Source of the DNA: Paenibacillus silvisoli
GTDB lineage: Bacteria; Bacillota; Bacilli; Paenibacillales; Paenibacillaceae
Assembly: GCF_030866765.1 (NCBI RefSeq)
Contig: NZ_CP133017.1
Coordinates: 3,702,001 to 3,766,000, forward strand
DNA: 64,000 nt
Reading direction: 5' to 3'
The notes beneath the pieces were generated by a model that was not told where the DNA came from, did no database searches, and was given only the letters and a program-made list of their open reading frames with translations. This document shows positions 7,580 to 16,286 of the stretch, piece by piece. Position 1 is the stretch's first letter. Each line of letters opens with the position of its first letter. A program made the translations under genes and the position numbers.

Positions 7580-9148
7580 TTAGATTTTGCGGGACGTCAA
7601 TTTCGCTTGCGTGAAGAGCAGCAGGTAATCGTAGCCTCCCGCTTTGGAGTCCGTACCGGACATGTTGAAGCCGCCGAACGGATGAACGCCTACAAGCGCG
7701 CCCGTGCATTTACGGTTGATATACAGGTTGCCGCAATGTACCGTCTCCAGCGCTTCCGCGATGCGGTCTTCGTCCGTGGAGAAGTACGAGCCGGTCAAAC
7801 CGAACTCCGTATCGTTGTACATGGCGATCGCTTCTTTCCAGTCCTTCGCTTTCGCAAGCGCCAGTACCGGTCCGAAAATTTCTTCCTGCATGATGCGCGC
7901 TTTACCGACTACGTCGCCAAACACGGTTGGCTGAATGTAGTAGCCGTTGCCTTCCGCTTTGCCGCCGCCTGCCAGAAGCGTGCCTTCCTGCTTGCCTACC
8001 TCGATGTAGTCGAGAATGCGCTCGTAAGACGTTTTATCGATAACCGGTCCTGCCGCGAAGTTTTGCTCTTGCGGTCCGACTTGGAGCTGCTTCGTCAATT
8101 CGACAACGCGCTCAGCCACTTGATCGTAGACCGATTCCACGATGATTGCGCGGGAGCCTGCCGAGCATTTCTGCCCTTGGAAGCCGAACGCGGACGCGAC
8201 GATTGCCGTTGCCGCCGCTTCCAGATCCGCCGTTTCGTCGACGACGATGCCGTCTTTACCGCCCATTTCGGCGATGACGCGCTTGATCCAGATTTGGCCC
8301 GGTACCGTGTCAGCCGCAAGCTTATTGATGCGCAGCCCAACTTCCTTCGAGCCTGTGAAGCTGATGAAACGCGTTTTCGGATGCGTCGTCAAGTAGTCGC
8401 CCACTTCCGCGCCGCTGCCTGGAATGAAGTTGATAACGCCTGCCGGCAGACCGACTTCTTCCATCAGTGCGAAGAACTTGTGCGCGATGACCGGCGTAGT
8501 CGACGCTGGTTTGAGCAATACCGTGTTGCCGGATACGACCGCTGCCGTCGTCATGCCGACGCAAATCGCCAGCGGGAAGTTCCATGGCGGGATAACAACG
8601 CCGACGCCAAGCGGGATATACGAGATGTTATTGTCTTCGCCCGGAATTTTCGTCAGCGGCTGTGTCTCGTTCATTTGGCTCAGACGAATCATTTCGCGGC
8701 CGTAAAACTCCAGGAAGTCGATTGCTTCCGCCGTATCTACGTCAGCTTCCACGTAGTTTTTGCCGGACTCCACCATCATCAGCGCGGAAAACTCGTGCTT
8801 GCGCTCGCGCATCAGGTGCGCAGCCTTGAACAGATATTCCGCACGCTCGCGGGCCGGCACCTTTTTCCACGTCTCGAACGTCGTCAACGCCGCTTGCATC
8901 GCCTGCTCAGCCAGCTTCTGATCCGCCTTGCTGACGTAGCCGACAACTTCGTCCACGTTACCCGGGTTGATCGACGTGATCTTGGCTTCGGTTTCGATCT
9001 TCTCGCCGCCGATCGTGAGCGGATAATGACGTCCCAGTTCAGCCTTCACCTTCGCGACTGCCGCGTCGATCGCGTTCTTGTTCTCTTCCAGCGCAAAATT
9101 CGTAAACGGCTCGTTCGCGTATGGTTTTACCTCTGTATATGTTTTCAT
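7580..9148 (-). CDS. rocA: L-glutamate gamma-semialdehyde (1-pyrroline-5-carboxylate) dehydrogenase
   Basis: A 522-residue aldehyde dehydrogenase of the RocA/PruA type that oxidises glutamate semialdehyde to glutamate with NAD+. Visible signatures are [29 protein letters not shown], the Glu loop AEMGGKDG (about residue 285) and the catalytic Cys in [12 protein letters not shown] (about 320). A frame-consistent ATG three codons earlier is only 2 nt from AGAGAGGAG, so the start at 9148 with about 10-nt spacing is preferred. It lies 18 bp downstream of proline dehydrogenase on the same strand and would also process the semialdehyde made by ornithine aminotransferase at 13.1-14.3 kb. Confidence 0.93.
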   Translation of the reverse strand: MKTYTEVKPYANEPFTNFALEENKNAIDAAVAKVKAELGRHYPLTIGGEKIETEAKITSINPGNVDEVVGYVSKADQKLAEQAMQAALTTFETWKKVPARERAEYLFKAAHLMRERKHEFSALMMVESGKNYVEADVDTAEAIDFLEFYGREMIRLSQMNETQPLTKIPGEDNNISYIPLGVGVVIPPWNFPLAICVGMTTAAVVSGNTVLLKPASTTPVIAHKFFALMEEVGLPAGVINFIPGSGAEVGDYLTTHPKTRFISFTGSKEVGLRINKLAADTVPGQIWIKRVIAEMGGKDGIVVDETADLEAAATAIVASAFGFQGQKCSAGSRAIIVESVYDQVAERVVELTKQLQVGPQEQNFAAGPVIDKTSYERILDYIEVGKQEGTLLAGGGKAEGNGYYIQPTVFGDVVGKARIMQEEIFGPVLALAKAKDWKEAIAMYNDTEFGLTGSYFSTDEDRIAEALETVHCGNLYINRKCTGALVGVHPFGGFNMSGTDSKAGGYDYLLLFTQAKLTSRKI

Positions 9149-9166
9149 GTTCGTCATTCTCCTCTC

Positions 9167-10081
9167 TTATTTAAACATGTTCTTCAGCACGAACCAGACG
9201 TTCGCCGGCCGTTCAGCCAAGCGGCGCATGAAATAGCCGAACCAATCCACGCCGTACGGCACGTACACGCGGACCCGATAGCCTTCCTGCACAAGCTGCT
9301 TCTGCAAATCCTCGCAAATGCCGTACAGCATCTGGAACTCGAAGCGGTCCTTCGCGATCCCTTCAACCTGCACGAACGCTTTCGTAAAATCGATAATCGC
9401 CGGGTCATGACTGGCTACCGCCGTATAATTGCCGTTCTTCATATGCATCTGGATGATCTTCTTCAAGTTCTCATCCACGTCTTTCTTTTCCGGGAACGCC
9501 ACGCTCGGCGACTCCTTGTAGGCGCCTTTCACGAGACGCAGGTTCGCTTGGAGCGCATTCAAGTTCTGAATATCCTGCTCCGTACGGTACAAATACGCTT
9601 GAATGACAATGCCCACATTGTCGAATTCCTTGCGCAGCTCTTCATAAATATCGAGCGATACTTGGCAGTGCGCGTAATCCTCCATGTCAATCCGGACGAA
9701 ATTGTTATGCATCCGCGCCCGGTTCAAAATCCGTCTCATATTGTTCATGCACAGCTCGCGACTTATATCGAGGCCGAGCGATGTCATTTTAAGAGACAGA
9801 TTGGAATTTACGCCTGAGCTTGCGATCGCATCCAGCGTCTGTACGCACATCTCTGCGGATTCCTTCGCCTCTTCTTCGCTGAACACAAATTCGCCCAAGT
9901 GATCCAACGTCGCCATTCGGCCGTCTTCATTGAGCTTGCGTACGGCGTCAATCGATTGTTTAATCGTCTCGCCCGCGACAAAACGGGCTGCGCCGAAGCG
10001 AAGTCCGTATTTCTTGGCTAAACGGTTAGCCGAGCGGCTCTTGCCTAATGCTTGAAACATATTTCGAAGCATCGCTTCCAT
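9167..10081 (-). CDS. putM: Proline dehydrogenase (monofunctional, FAD)
   Basis: A 304-residue proline dehydrogenase, the usual length for the monofunctional Gram-positive enzyme. It oxidises L-proline to P5C, passing electrons through FAD to the membrane quinone pool. The substrate/FAD signature VRVYVPYGVDWFGYFMRRLA near the C-terminus contains the paired Arg that bind proline carboxylate. The start at 10081 (MEAMLRN) has AGGAGGG 10 nt upstream; the longer frame starting at 10123 has no ribosome binding site. It forms an operon with rocA and is divergent from a regulator gene. The intergenic region has a TATAAT box with a TGTTCA/TGAACA palindrome across the -35 position. Confidence 0.92.
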   Translation of the reverse strand: MEAMLRNMFQALGKSRSANRLAKKYGLRFGAARFVAGETIKQSIDAVRKLNEDGRMATLDHLGEFVFSEEEAKESAEMCVQTLDAIASSGVNSNLSLKMTSLGLDISRELCMNNMRRILNRARMHNNFVRIDMEDYAHCQVSLDIYEELRKEFDNVGIVIQAYLYRTEQDIQNLNALQANLRLVKGAYKESPSVAFPEKKDVDENLKKIIQMHMKNGNYTAVASHDPAIIDFTKAFVQVEGIAKDRFEFQMLYGICEDLQKQLVQEGYRVRVYVPYGVDWFGYFMRRLAERPANVWFVLKNMFK

Positions 10082-10136
10082 GCTGTCGCGTCCCTCCTGC
10101 TGGAGTTGTACAATGTTGTTCAATTAACTAATGCTG

Positions 10137-10205
10137 ATTATACACTCTAATGATGATGTTGAACAGTATTTGTTCAAAAATTGTGTTCAGCCAAAGTTTT
10201 GAACA
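10137..10205. promoter_or_regulatory. putM promoter with TGAACA/TGTTCA operators
   Basis: On the minus strand TATAAT (10137-10142) has TGTTCA (10160-10165) 17 bp upstream as the -35 element. That hexamer is inside the 19-bp perfect palindrome TTGAACAGTATTTGTTCAA (10159-10177). A second inverted pair, TGTTCA at 10184-10189 and TGAACA at 10200-10205, follows. No TGGCAC-N5-TTGC sigma-54 element was found in this gap. Confidence 0.6.
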
Positions 10206-10297
10206 GTTGCACAACAGAGCCATGGGCGATTTTGTTTGAAGACGCCGCCAAGAATATGGTAAATTGGAGTCATCTTACACGCATAGCGAGGGCTAAT

Positions 10298-12055
10298 ATG
10301 TTCAATATTGAACACATGAACTTGAACACACGATTAACGTATATGGACAACGACGCGTCCGCTACTATAGAAACGATTATGCAGGCGCTGCGTGATGGCC
10401 TGGCGGTTGTGCTGTCCGTGACCGAAGGCAGCGCCAGCTTGGTTGTGCCTGACGATTTGCCTTTACTAGAGGCTTGCTGCAGTTCGACAACATCGCAGCT
10501 GTCCGACATGACGTGGTTTCGTTCGCCGATTTGCGAGCTATTAAGTGACGGTTCCTTAACGACATTAACTACAATATCGAACCGGCCGGTACTCGTGCGC
10601 GATCAAAACGGCGCCATCGCCGGGTATGCTGCATTGTCCGAGCTGCTGCGGCATGCCATCTACGAAAAACAGCGCTGGGAAGCGTATTTCAAGACGCTTT
10701 CGGAAACCGTTACGGAAGCCGTCACGGTCGTGGACCGCAGCGGCGAAGTGATCTGCTGGAACCCGGTTGCCGAAGAAATCTACAATTTGCCCAAAGGCGA
10801 TATTCTCGGCAGACGGATCGGTGAGCATTTTGAAACGGAAACATTAATGGTGTTAAAGATTCTTGACGAAGGCAGGCTGATTCGCAATACGTATCACCGT
10901 CCGCGTGAAGATACGCATGTTCTGATCAACGCATCTCCCATACGCGATCAAGACGGCGCCATTATCGGCGGCATTGCCTCGGAGCAAGACATTACGCAGC
11001 TCGTTCGGTTGAACGAACAGCTGACGTCGGCTCACACGTTATCGCATCTCCATAAATCGGCCGACAAAGAGCTGTTCTCCGTGATGAAAGGCAAAGGTCC
11101 GGCCATCGGAAAAGTGATGCAGTGGGCGCGAAAAGTAGCGGCTGCCGATACTCCCGTGCTGCTTATCGGCGAAGGCGGCGTCGGCAAAGAACAGCTGGCG
11201 CAAATCATCCATAATTCCGGCCCGCGCGCAGAGCAAGCCTTTCTAACCGTGAACTGCGGCATCGTCCCGATGGGGCTGCTGGAAACCGAGCTGTTCGGCT
11301 TTCAAGGCGGAGCCTTCACGGGCAATGAGTCCGGACAAGCCGGCAAGCTCGAGCAAGCGAAGGACGGCACGTTGTTCATTAACGAAATCGACCGGTTATC
11401 GCTTGAGCTGCAAGCGAAGCTGTACCATTACTTGTCGCAGCAAACGTTCACCCGCACGGGCGGCAGCAAATCGATCGAGGTGCGCACGAGAATCATCGCT
11501 GCGTCTACTCAGGATTTAGCTTCGCAAGTGGCGCGAGGCATATTCCGTGCCGATTTGTATTATGCGCTGAACGTCGTCTCGCTCTCCATCCCGCCGCTTC
11601 GCGAACGGCCGGAAGATATTCCGGCGATGCTCCACATGTACTTGAAGCAGTTCTCGCTGCAATATCAGAAGCCGCTGCCGACGTTGGCGCCGGAAGTGCT
11701 GCTCGCGTTCTCCAACTACGACTGGCCGGGCAACATTCTCGAGCTGCGCAACGTCATCGAGCGCTGCGTCATTTTAAGCGACGAAGACGCGATAACGCTC
11801 GAGCATCTGCCGCCCGCCTTGCAGGCTCAGCAGCCGAGCCTATCCATGCCCGTCAAAGAGACGCCGGATCACGCGTCCGAAGCGGTCAGCGCCGGCGAGA
11901 AGCGCCTCAAAGCGAGCGTCAGCAACGACGAGGAGCAGGCGCTCATTCACGACGCTTTGGCGCGCACGGCCGGCAACAAGAGCGCTGCCGCCAAGCTGCT
12001 CGGCGTTTCTAGAGGCACGCTCTACAACAAAATGAAGGAGTTCGGGCTGGAGTAA
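10298..12055 (+). CDS. PAS + AAA+ + Fis-HTH transcriptional regulator (bacterial enhancer-binding-protein type) with degenerate ATPase motifs
   Basis: About 585 residues, divergent from putM-rocA. After a ~120-residue N-terminal region comes a PAS domain (about 127-240, CWNPVAEEIYNLPKG, GIASEQDIT), then a NtrC/RocR-type AAA+ domain: Walker A GEGGVGKE (~290), PLRERPEDIP, and a C-terminal Fis-type HTH (KSAAAKLLGVSRGTLYNKM). Key positions differ from the family: GAFTGA reads GAFTGN (~337), Walker B LFLDE reads LFINE (~361), and FRxDLYYRL reads FRADLYYAL (~416). These normally contact sigma-54, bind Mg and act as Arg finger. It may work at a sigma-A promoter. The start is uncertain: ATG 10298 (GAGGG 5 nt upstream), 10316 and 10343 are in frame, and a TTG at 10181 would place operators inside the gene. 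Confidence 0.82.
   Translation: MFNIEHMNLNTRLTYMDNDASATIETIMQALRDGLAVVLSVTEGSASLVVPDDLPLLEACCSSTTSQLSDMTWFRSPICELLSDGSLTTLTTISNRPVLVRDQNGAIAGYAALSELLRHAIYEKQRWEAYFKTLSETVTEAVTVVDRSGEVICWNPVAEEIYNLPKGDILGRRIGEHFETETLMVLKILDEGRLIRNTYHRPREDTHVLINASPIRDQDGAIIGGIASEQDITQLVRLNEQLTSAHTLSHLHKSADKELFSVMKGKGPAIGKVMQWARKVAAADTPVLLIGEGGVGKEQLAQIIHNSGPRAEQAFLTVNCGIVPMGLLETELFGFQGGAFTGNESGQAGKLEQAKDGTLFINEIDRLSLELQAKLYHYLSQQTFTRTGGSKSIEVRTRIIAASTQDLASQVARGIFRADLYYALNVVSLSIPPLRERPEDIPAMLHMYLKQFSLQYQKPLPTLAPEVLLAFSNYDWPGNILELRNVIERCVILSDEDAITLEHLPPALQAQQPSLSMPVKETPDHASEAVSAGEKRLKASVSNDEEQALIHDALARTAGNKSAAAKLLGVSRGTLYNKMKEFGLE
10299..10314 (+). promoter_or_regulatory. Palindromic operator candidate at the regulator's 5' end
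   Basis: TGTTCAATATTGAACA is a perfect 16-bp palindrome sharing TGTTCA/TGAACA half-sites with the putM promoter palindrome. It overlaps the proposed regulator start, as expected for autoregulation. Confidence 0.5.
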
Positions 12056-12081
12056 GAGGCAGGCCCGCAGCTTCGCGAAAT

Positions 12082-12131
12082 CAAAGAAAGAACCCGACTT
12101 TTCGAAACGAAAATGTCGGGTTCTTTCTTTG
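12082..12131. terminator. Bidirectional terminator between the regulator and the arginase-like gene
   Basis: Perfect 17-bp stem CAAAGAAAGAACCCGAC / GTCGGGTTCTTTCTTTG with a 16-nt loop, between convergent genes ending at 12055 and 12136. Confidence 0.88.
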
Positions 12132-12135
12132 CGCG

Positions 12136-13059
12136 CTATATAATCCGCTTGCCCAGCAGCGAAGCGATGAGTCCGATGGCAAGACGAGCCGTACGCCGGC
12201 TCTCGTCCAGCTTCGAATTCACTTCGACGACGTCGATGGACATGATCCGGCCGGATTCGGCCAGCAGCTCGCAAGCAAAATGCGCCTCGCGGTATGTCAG
12301 GCCGCCCGGCACTTGATTTTCAACGCCTGGCGCCTCTATCGGATCGAGACAGTCCGCGGAGAAGCTGACATGGATGCCGTCCGTCCCTTGTCCGGCCACT
12401 TCAACCGCTTTCGCGATCACCCTCTCGATGCCCATCCGGTCGATTTCATGCATCGTGAATACGGTGATTCCTTCGGACAGAATGAGCTCCCGTTCTTCGG
12501 GTTCCACGTCGCGAACTCCGATCAGAACGACGTTCTGCTTATTGATCGCCGTTTCCGAAATGCCGTTCGCAATATCGGAAAGCTTCAACTGGGCTTTGCC
12601 GAGCGCGACCGCCAGAGACATGCCGCCCATTTTGCCGGTTGGGCTGCTTTCTTCCGTATTCAGACCCGGATGCGCATCGAAATAAATGACGCCGACTCTA
12701 GCCGCGGTCTTTGCCAATCCTGCCAATACGCCGATCGACACGCTGTGATCGCCGCCCAACACGAGCGGTACATGCTGCTTGGCTGCTTCGCTCGCAACCA
12801 GCTCGGCTACCTGCGCGCTTATCTCTTTCACTTCGGTCAAGTGCTTCGGATCCTTCGAAGCCGTTGCCGTCGTCGCGGCTTTGACCTTATATTCCGTTGC
12901 GATCTCGTAAGCCGTTTTCCGGAGCTGGCGCATCAGCCCGGCCTGCATCATGCTTTCGGGCCCCTCTTCCGTTCCGGGGCGCCCCGTACCCAGTCCGAAA
13001 GGCACCTGGATCAGGCTCAGCTTTTTCGTATTCTCTGCATTCTGCTTCTTCTCTGCCAT
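12136..13059 (-). CDS. Arginase/ureohydrolase-family paralogue with two metal ligands missing
   Basis: About 307 residues of arginase fold. GGDHS (~102) is intact, but the two Asp-pair motifs are altered: DAHxDxN reads DAHPGLN (~125-131, second Asp to Gly) and S-x-D-x-D-x-x-D-P reads SFSADCLDP (~231-239, first Asp to Ser). Each change removes a Mn ligand conserved in catalytic arginases, so hydrolysis of arginine is doubtful. The gene is at the end of the operon arginase - ornithine aminotransferase - this gene. The long frame starts at 13152 inside the aminotransferase gene; ATG 13059 (weak GGACGG upstream) is preferred. A regulatory partner for the active arginase or a different activity are the main options; other ureohydrolases such as agmatinase and formiminoglutamase keep these Asp. 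Confidence 0.82.
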   Translation of the reverse strand: MAEKKQNAENTKKLSLIQVPFGLGTGRPGTEEGPESMMQAGLMRQLRKTAYEIATEYKVKAATTATASKDPKHLTEVKEISAQVAELVASEAAKQHVPLVLGGDHSVSIGVLAGLAKTAARVGVIYFDAHPGLNTEESSPTGKMGGMSLAVALGKAQLKLSDIANGISETAINKQNVVLIGVRDVEPEERELILSEGITVFTMHEIDRMGIERVIAKAVEVAGQGTDGIHVSFSADCLDPIEAPGVENQVPGGLTYREAHFACELLAESGRIMSIDVVEVNSKLDESRRTARLAIGLIASLLGKRII

Positions 13060-13118
13060 TTCGAACACCGTCCTATACTGTACGTCTTCTGCAATCGTCG
13101 TCTCGGCTTTCAGCCGGT

Positions 13119-14309
13119 TTAGAAAAGCTGCTTGATCCGCGCTAGCGCCCAATCGAGCTGTTCTTTGGATATCGTCAGCGGCGGCGCGAAGCGAATCGTC
13201 GTTTCATGCGTTTCCTTGCACAAAATACCGAGCTCCTTCAGCTTCTCGCAATACGGTCTTGCCTCGCAGTCAAGCTCTAGCCCGATAAACAAGCCGCGTC
13301 CGCGCACTTCTTTAATGACCGGATTCGCAAGCTGGCTAAGCTCTTCGATGAAGTATTCGCCAAGCACCTCCGAGCGCTGCACGAGACCTTCGTCCTGCAG
13401 CACATCGAGCGCCGCGATCGCTACCGCGCAGCCGAGCGGATTGCCGCCGAAGGTCGAGCCGTGCGAGCCGGGACTGAATACGCCAAGTATTTCATCGTCC
13501 GCCGCTACGGCCGAAATCGGGAACACGCCGCCGCCCAGCGCTTTGCCCATAATGTACATATCCGGTACAACGGCTTCCCAGTCGCAGGCGAACGTTTTGC
13601 CGGTCCGGCCAAAGCCCGTTTGAATCTCATCGGCAACCAGCAGCACCCGGTTCGCTTTGCACAGCTCCGACGCCGCTTTCAGGAAGCCTTCCGGCGGCAT
13701 GACGATGCCGGCTTCGCCTTGGATCGGCTCGACGAGAAAGGCGGCCGTATTCGGCGTTATAGCCGCTTTCAGCGCTTCGATGTCGCCGTAAGGGATGATT
13801 TTGAAGCCTGGCGTGAACGGACCGAAGCCCTCCTTGTATTCCTCCGACGAGGAGAACGAGGTGACGGTAATCGTACGTCCGTGGAAGTTGCCTTCGCACA
13901 CGATGATTTCCGCCTGATCGGCCGGAACGCCTTTTACATCATATGCCCAGCGACGGACCGCTTTGAGTGCCGTTTCAACGGCTTCCGCGCCGGTGTTCAT
14001 CGGCAGAATCATGCTTTTCCCGGTCAATGCCGACAGCTTCTCATAGAAGACGCCCAGTTGGTCGTTATGAAAAGCACGCGATGTGAGCGTCACTTTATCC
14101 GCCTGCTCCTTAAGCGCCGCGATAATGCGCGGGTGGCGGTGCCCATGGTTAAGCGCGGAGTAGGCGCTGAGCATATCCATGAATTTGTTGCCTTCCGGGT
14201 CCTCGACCCAGACGCCTTCCGCTTTCGAAATGACGATCGGCAGCGGATGATAATTATGCGCGCCGAACCGTTCCGTTTGTTCGATGATGCGGTTTGTTGC
14301 CGTGACCAT
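13119..14309 (-). CDS. rocD: Ornithine aminotransferase
   Basis: A 396-residue class III PLP aminotransferase: ornithine + 2-oxoglutarate to glutamate semialdehyde + glutamate. Typical OAT features are [20 protein letters not shown] (residues 15-34), [29 protein letters not shown] and the PLP Lys in IMGKALGGG (~residue 255). The start has GGGAGAG 7 nt upstream. It lies 41 bp after arginase and 59 bp before the arginase-like gene on the same strand, completing arginine to ornithine to semialdehyde, with rocA finishing to glutamate. Confidence 0.95.
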   Translation of the reverse strand: MVTATNRIIEQTERFGAHNYHPLPIVISKAEGVWVEDPEGNKFMDMLSAYSALNHGHRHPRIIAALKEQADKVTLTSRAFHNDQLGVFYEKLSALTGKSMILPMNTGAEAVETALKAVRRWAYDVKGVPADQAEIIVCEGNFHGRTITVTSFSSSEEYKEGFGPFTPGFKIIPYGDIEALKAAITPNTAAFLVEPIQGEAGIVMPPEGFLKAASELCKANRVLLVADEIQTGFGRTGKTFACDWEAVVPDMYIMGKALGGGVFPISAVAADDEILGVFSPGSHGSTFGGNPLGCAVAIAALDVLQDEGLVQRSEVLGEYFIEELSQLANPVIKEVRGRGLFIGLELDCEARPYCEKLKELGILCKETHETTIRFAPPLTISKEQLDWALARIKQLF

Positions 14310-14350
14310 ACTGTCACTCTCCCTTACGCGGTCTCTTACAGCATATGCGG

Positions 14351-15262
14351 CTACAGGATGCGTTCGCCAAATACCGATCCGATCAATTCCACGGCAGCCC
14401 TTGCCGTCTTATTATGCTGATCCAGTATCGGATTCACTTCCACGAATTCCGCGGAAACGAGAATGTTTCGTTCAAACAGCAGCTCCATCGCAAAATGGCT
14501 CTCCCGGTACGACATCCCGCCCGATACCGGCGTTCCGACGCCCGGCGCTTCGAATGGATCCATGCCGTCCAGGTCCAAGCTGAGGTGAACGCCGTCCGTT
14601 CCGTTCGTCACGATTTCGATTGCTTCCTCCATGACCGATTTCATGCCGTTGCGGTCGATGTCATGCATCGTGAAGACGCGAATGCCCTTCTCTTTCAGAA
14701 AAGCGCGCTCGCCGGGATCGATCGACCGCGCGCCGATGATCACGACATTTTCCGGACGCAGCTTCGTTTCCGAGCCGCCGATGCCGACAAGATCGGGATG
14801 ACCGTAGCCGAGTACGGCCGCCAGCGACATGCCGTGGATGTTGCCCGAGAAGGTCGTTTCATGCGTATTCACGTCCGTGTGCGCGTCAAACCAAATGACG
14901 CCGAGCCGATTGACATGCTGAAGCACGCCTTTAATGGTGCCGATTGCAATGCTATGGTCACCGCCCAAAACGAGCGGGAATTGTCCTCTTGCCATTTCCG
15001 CGGAAACTTTGTCGCAGAGCTCCGTGTTGACGCGAACGATTTCCTGCAGATGCTTCAGCTTCTCGCCATCCTTCGGCTGCTCGAGTCTGCGCTGCACGTT
15101 CAAATCGCCCATGTCTTCCACGTTGAAGCCCAGCGCCTTCAACCGATCGTGAAGATTCGCCCCTCGAATCGCATCCGGCCCCAGGTCGACGCCCTTGCGG
15201 TCAGCGCCGTACTGCAGCGGTACGCCGATAATGGAAATGTTGTTGTTTTTTACCGCGTTCAT
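14351..15262 (-). CDS. rocF: Arginase
   Basis: A 303-residue arginase hydrolysing L-arginine to ornithine and urea. All metal motifs are intact: GGDHS (~100), DAHTDVN (~124-130) and SLDLDGMDP (~226-234). The frame is open to 15349, but ATG 15262 has AAGGAAGGAG 9 nt upstream and gives the usual family length ([15 protein letters not shown]). It is the first gene of the operon with ornithine aminotransferase and the degenerate paralogue. A possible promoter with TACAAT lies just upstream; no sigma-54 element was seen. Urea made here would need an exporter or urease, neither of which is in the window. Confidence 0.95.
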   Translation of the reverse strand: MNAVKNNNISIIGVPLQYGADRKGVDLGPDAIRGANLHDRLKALGFNVEDMGDLNVQRRLEQPKDGEKLKHLQEIVRVNTELCDKVSAEMARGQFPLVLGGDHSIAIGTIKGVLQHVNRLGVIWFDAHTDVNTHETTFSGNIHGMSLAAVLGYGHPDLVGIGGSETKLRPENVVIIGARSIDPGERAFLKEKGIRVFTMHDIDRNGMKSVMEEAIEIVTNGTDGVHLSLDLDGMDPFEAPGVGTPVSGGMSYRESHFAMELLFERNILVSAEFVEVNPILDQHNKTARAAVELIGSVFGERIL

Positions 15263-15410
15263 ATGCTGCACTCCTTCCTTACCTTTCGAGTATGTCCATT
15301 GTAGCATGGCGATTTTTATAGAAAAAATTGAAAAAAATAATGATAACAATTAAGAAACCCTATGTATGAATATGCACGGTTCTGAGGGAAATGGTGGAGT
15401 TCGGCGCGCG

Positions 15411-15540
15411 GGAGGGAATGGGTGCGGGGCTCCGACCGTTTCTTGTACTCGAACGAACTTGAACGATTTCCTGCGGATATAATTCGAGTACAAATACGGA
15501 CGCAGACACTTCTCCACTCCCGCACCCCTCCCCTCCTATT
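15411..15540. repeat. Long imperfect inverted repeat in a gene-free region
   Basis: The left arm (GGGTGCGGG, then TTGTACTCGAA near 15450) is mirrored on the right (TTCGAGTACAA near 15482, CCCGCACCC near 15521-15529), giving an interrupted palindrome of about 130 bp. It lies upstream of rocF with no plausible reading frame inside. An intergenic repeat or structured-RNA element is possible. Confidence 0.5.
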
Positions 15541-15634
15541 GTGCTCTTTTCGAGGTCCTTGTAACTTCTTTTTTTACCGTTTCACTGTAAAACTAAGTCC
15601 GTAGTTTGGTATGTATTCTGGAGAAAGAATCTAG

Positions 15635-15694
15635 GCAGCACCATTTTGGGGCTTGTACTGTGAATTTTTCACATAGTGTTAGTTTCACTCATAA
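15635..15694. repeat. Direct repeat copy 1 (flanks the palindrome array)
   Basis: About 60 bp with the core CTGTGAATTTTTCACATA followed by a TTTCACTC stretch. It is repeated with scattered substitutions at 16173-16235. The core is itself a near-palindrome (TGTGAA...TTCACA). Confidence 0.55.
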
Positions 15695-15816
15695 GGATGC
15701 TAGCCTTATTTGGATCTAGAAAAGTCCGCTCCATACGCATGGCATCCCTCGACTGATTTCTAGGACTTTCGACTATTTTTTTCCAACAACATCCGGAAAA
15801 CACTCGATTGATATCG

Positions 15817-15997
15817 TTTTTGTACGAAATCTCGCACAAAACAGCCGGCCCAACCGCTGATTTCACCGTTTTTGTATGAAATTTCATACAAAATAGCCGA
15901 TGTTCCGTACGTTTCCAGCGATTTTATACGATATTTCATACATAACCTCCGGCAGCCCTCTGGATTGCACCGGATGTAAACGAAATTTCGCACAAAA
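15817..15997. repeat. Array of four palindromes at about 52-bp intervals
   Basis: Four related palindromes are centred near 15829, 15882, 15934 and 15986. The second is perfect: TTTTGTATGAAA followed by its exact reverse complement. The others differ by a few substitutions (GTACGAAATCTCGCAC, ATACGATATTTCATAC, GTAAACGAAATTTCGCAC). The spacers differ in sequence, so this is neither a CRISPR nor a simple tandem duplication. The short reading frames crossing it have no ribosome binding site or recognisable product. The rest of 15263-16242 holds nothing else I recognise. Confidence 0.65.
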
Positions 15998-16172
15998 ACC
16001 GACGACGCCCTCTCGCACTCTCGCCAGCTGATCATTTGCCCCACTACTCGCTCAATCCCGTACTCATATCCGCCGATCTGTAGAGCCATGGAAAGAAGCA
16101 GCTCTCCTTCGGCTTCTTACGAAATACCAAGGAGGGTTGCCTAAGGAGCAGATACCGGCAATAGGAGCCCAA

Positions 16173-16235
16173 GCAGCGCCATTTTTGACGGTTTTGACTG
16201 TGAAGTTTTCACATATTGCTACTTTCACTCCATAA
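16173..16235. repeat. Direct repeat copy 2
   Basis: Second copy of the 15635-15694 sequence, with the core CTGTGAAGTTTTCACATA, on the other side of the palindrome array and in the same orientation. Confidence 0.55.
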
Positions 16236-16242
16236 ATCGGCG

Positions 16243-16278
16243 CAAAAAAACCGACGCCCTCTCGGTCTCGTCGGTTTG
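16243..16278 (-). terminator. Terminator of the LysR-type regulator gene
   Basis: Minus-strand stem AAACCGACG / CGTCGGTTT with a 12-nt loop and a following T run, immediately beyond the stop at 16287. Confidence 0.75.
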
Positions 16279-16286
16279 ACACGCAT

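Noticed and set aside
7482-7709. N-terminal extension of glutamate dehydrogenase
   Set aside because: The sequence is Arg-rich and unlike the family, crosses the rocA terminator, and ATG 7481 has an excellent ribosome binding site.
7607-9817. Long plus-strand open frame (736 codons) opposite rocA and putM
   Set aside because: Arg/His-rich shadow of two well-conserved enzymes on the other strand; no ribosome binding site, no recognisable motif. Similar antisense frames at 33053-34201, 36757-38109 and 52834-54081 have the same cause.
10082-10297. Sigma-54 promoter for putM
   Set aside because: No TGG-N9-TGC pattern was found on the minus strand; a TATAAT box with a 17-bp-spaced hexamer is present instead.
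13060-13152. Upstream start for the arginase paralogue
   Set aside because: It would lie within the ornithine aminotransferase coding region, with no ribosome binding site and no family similarity in those residues.
15817-15997. CRISPR array
   Set aside because: Repeats are palindromic, only four, diverged, with ~28-bp gaps, and no cas gene is present.
15669-16282. Several short minus-strand frames (about 70-110 codons)
   Set aside because: They run through the palindromic repeats, have no ribosome binding sites and repeat residues dictated by the DNA repeats (e.g. CEISYKN, YEISYKN).
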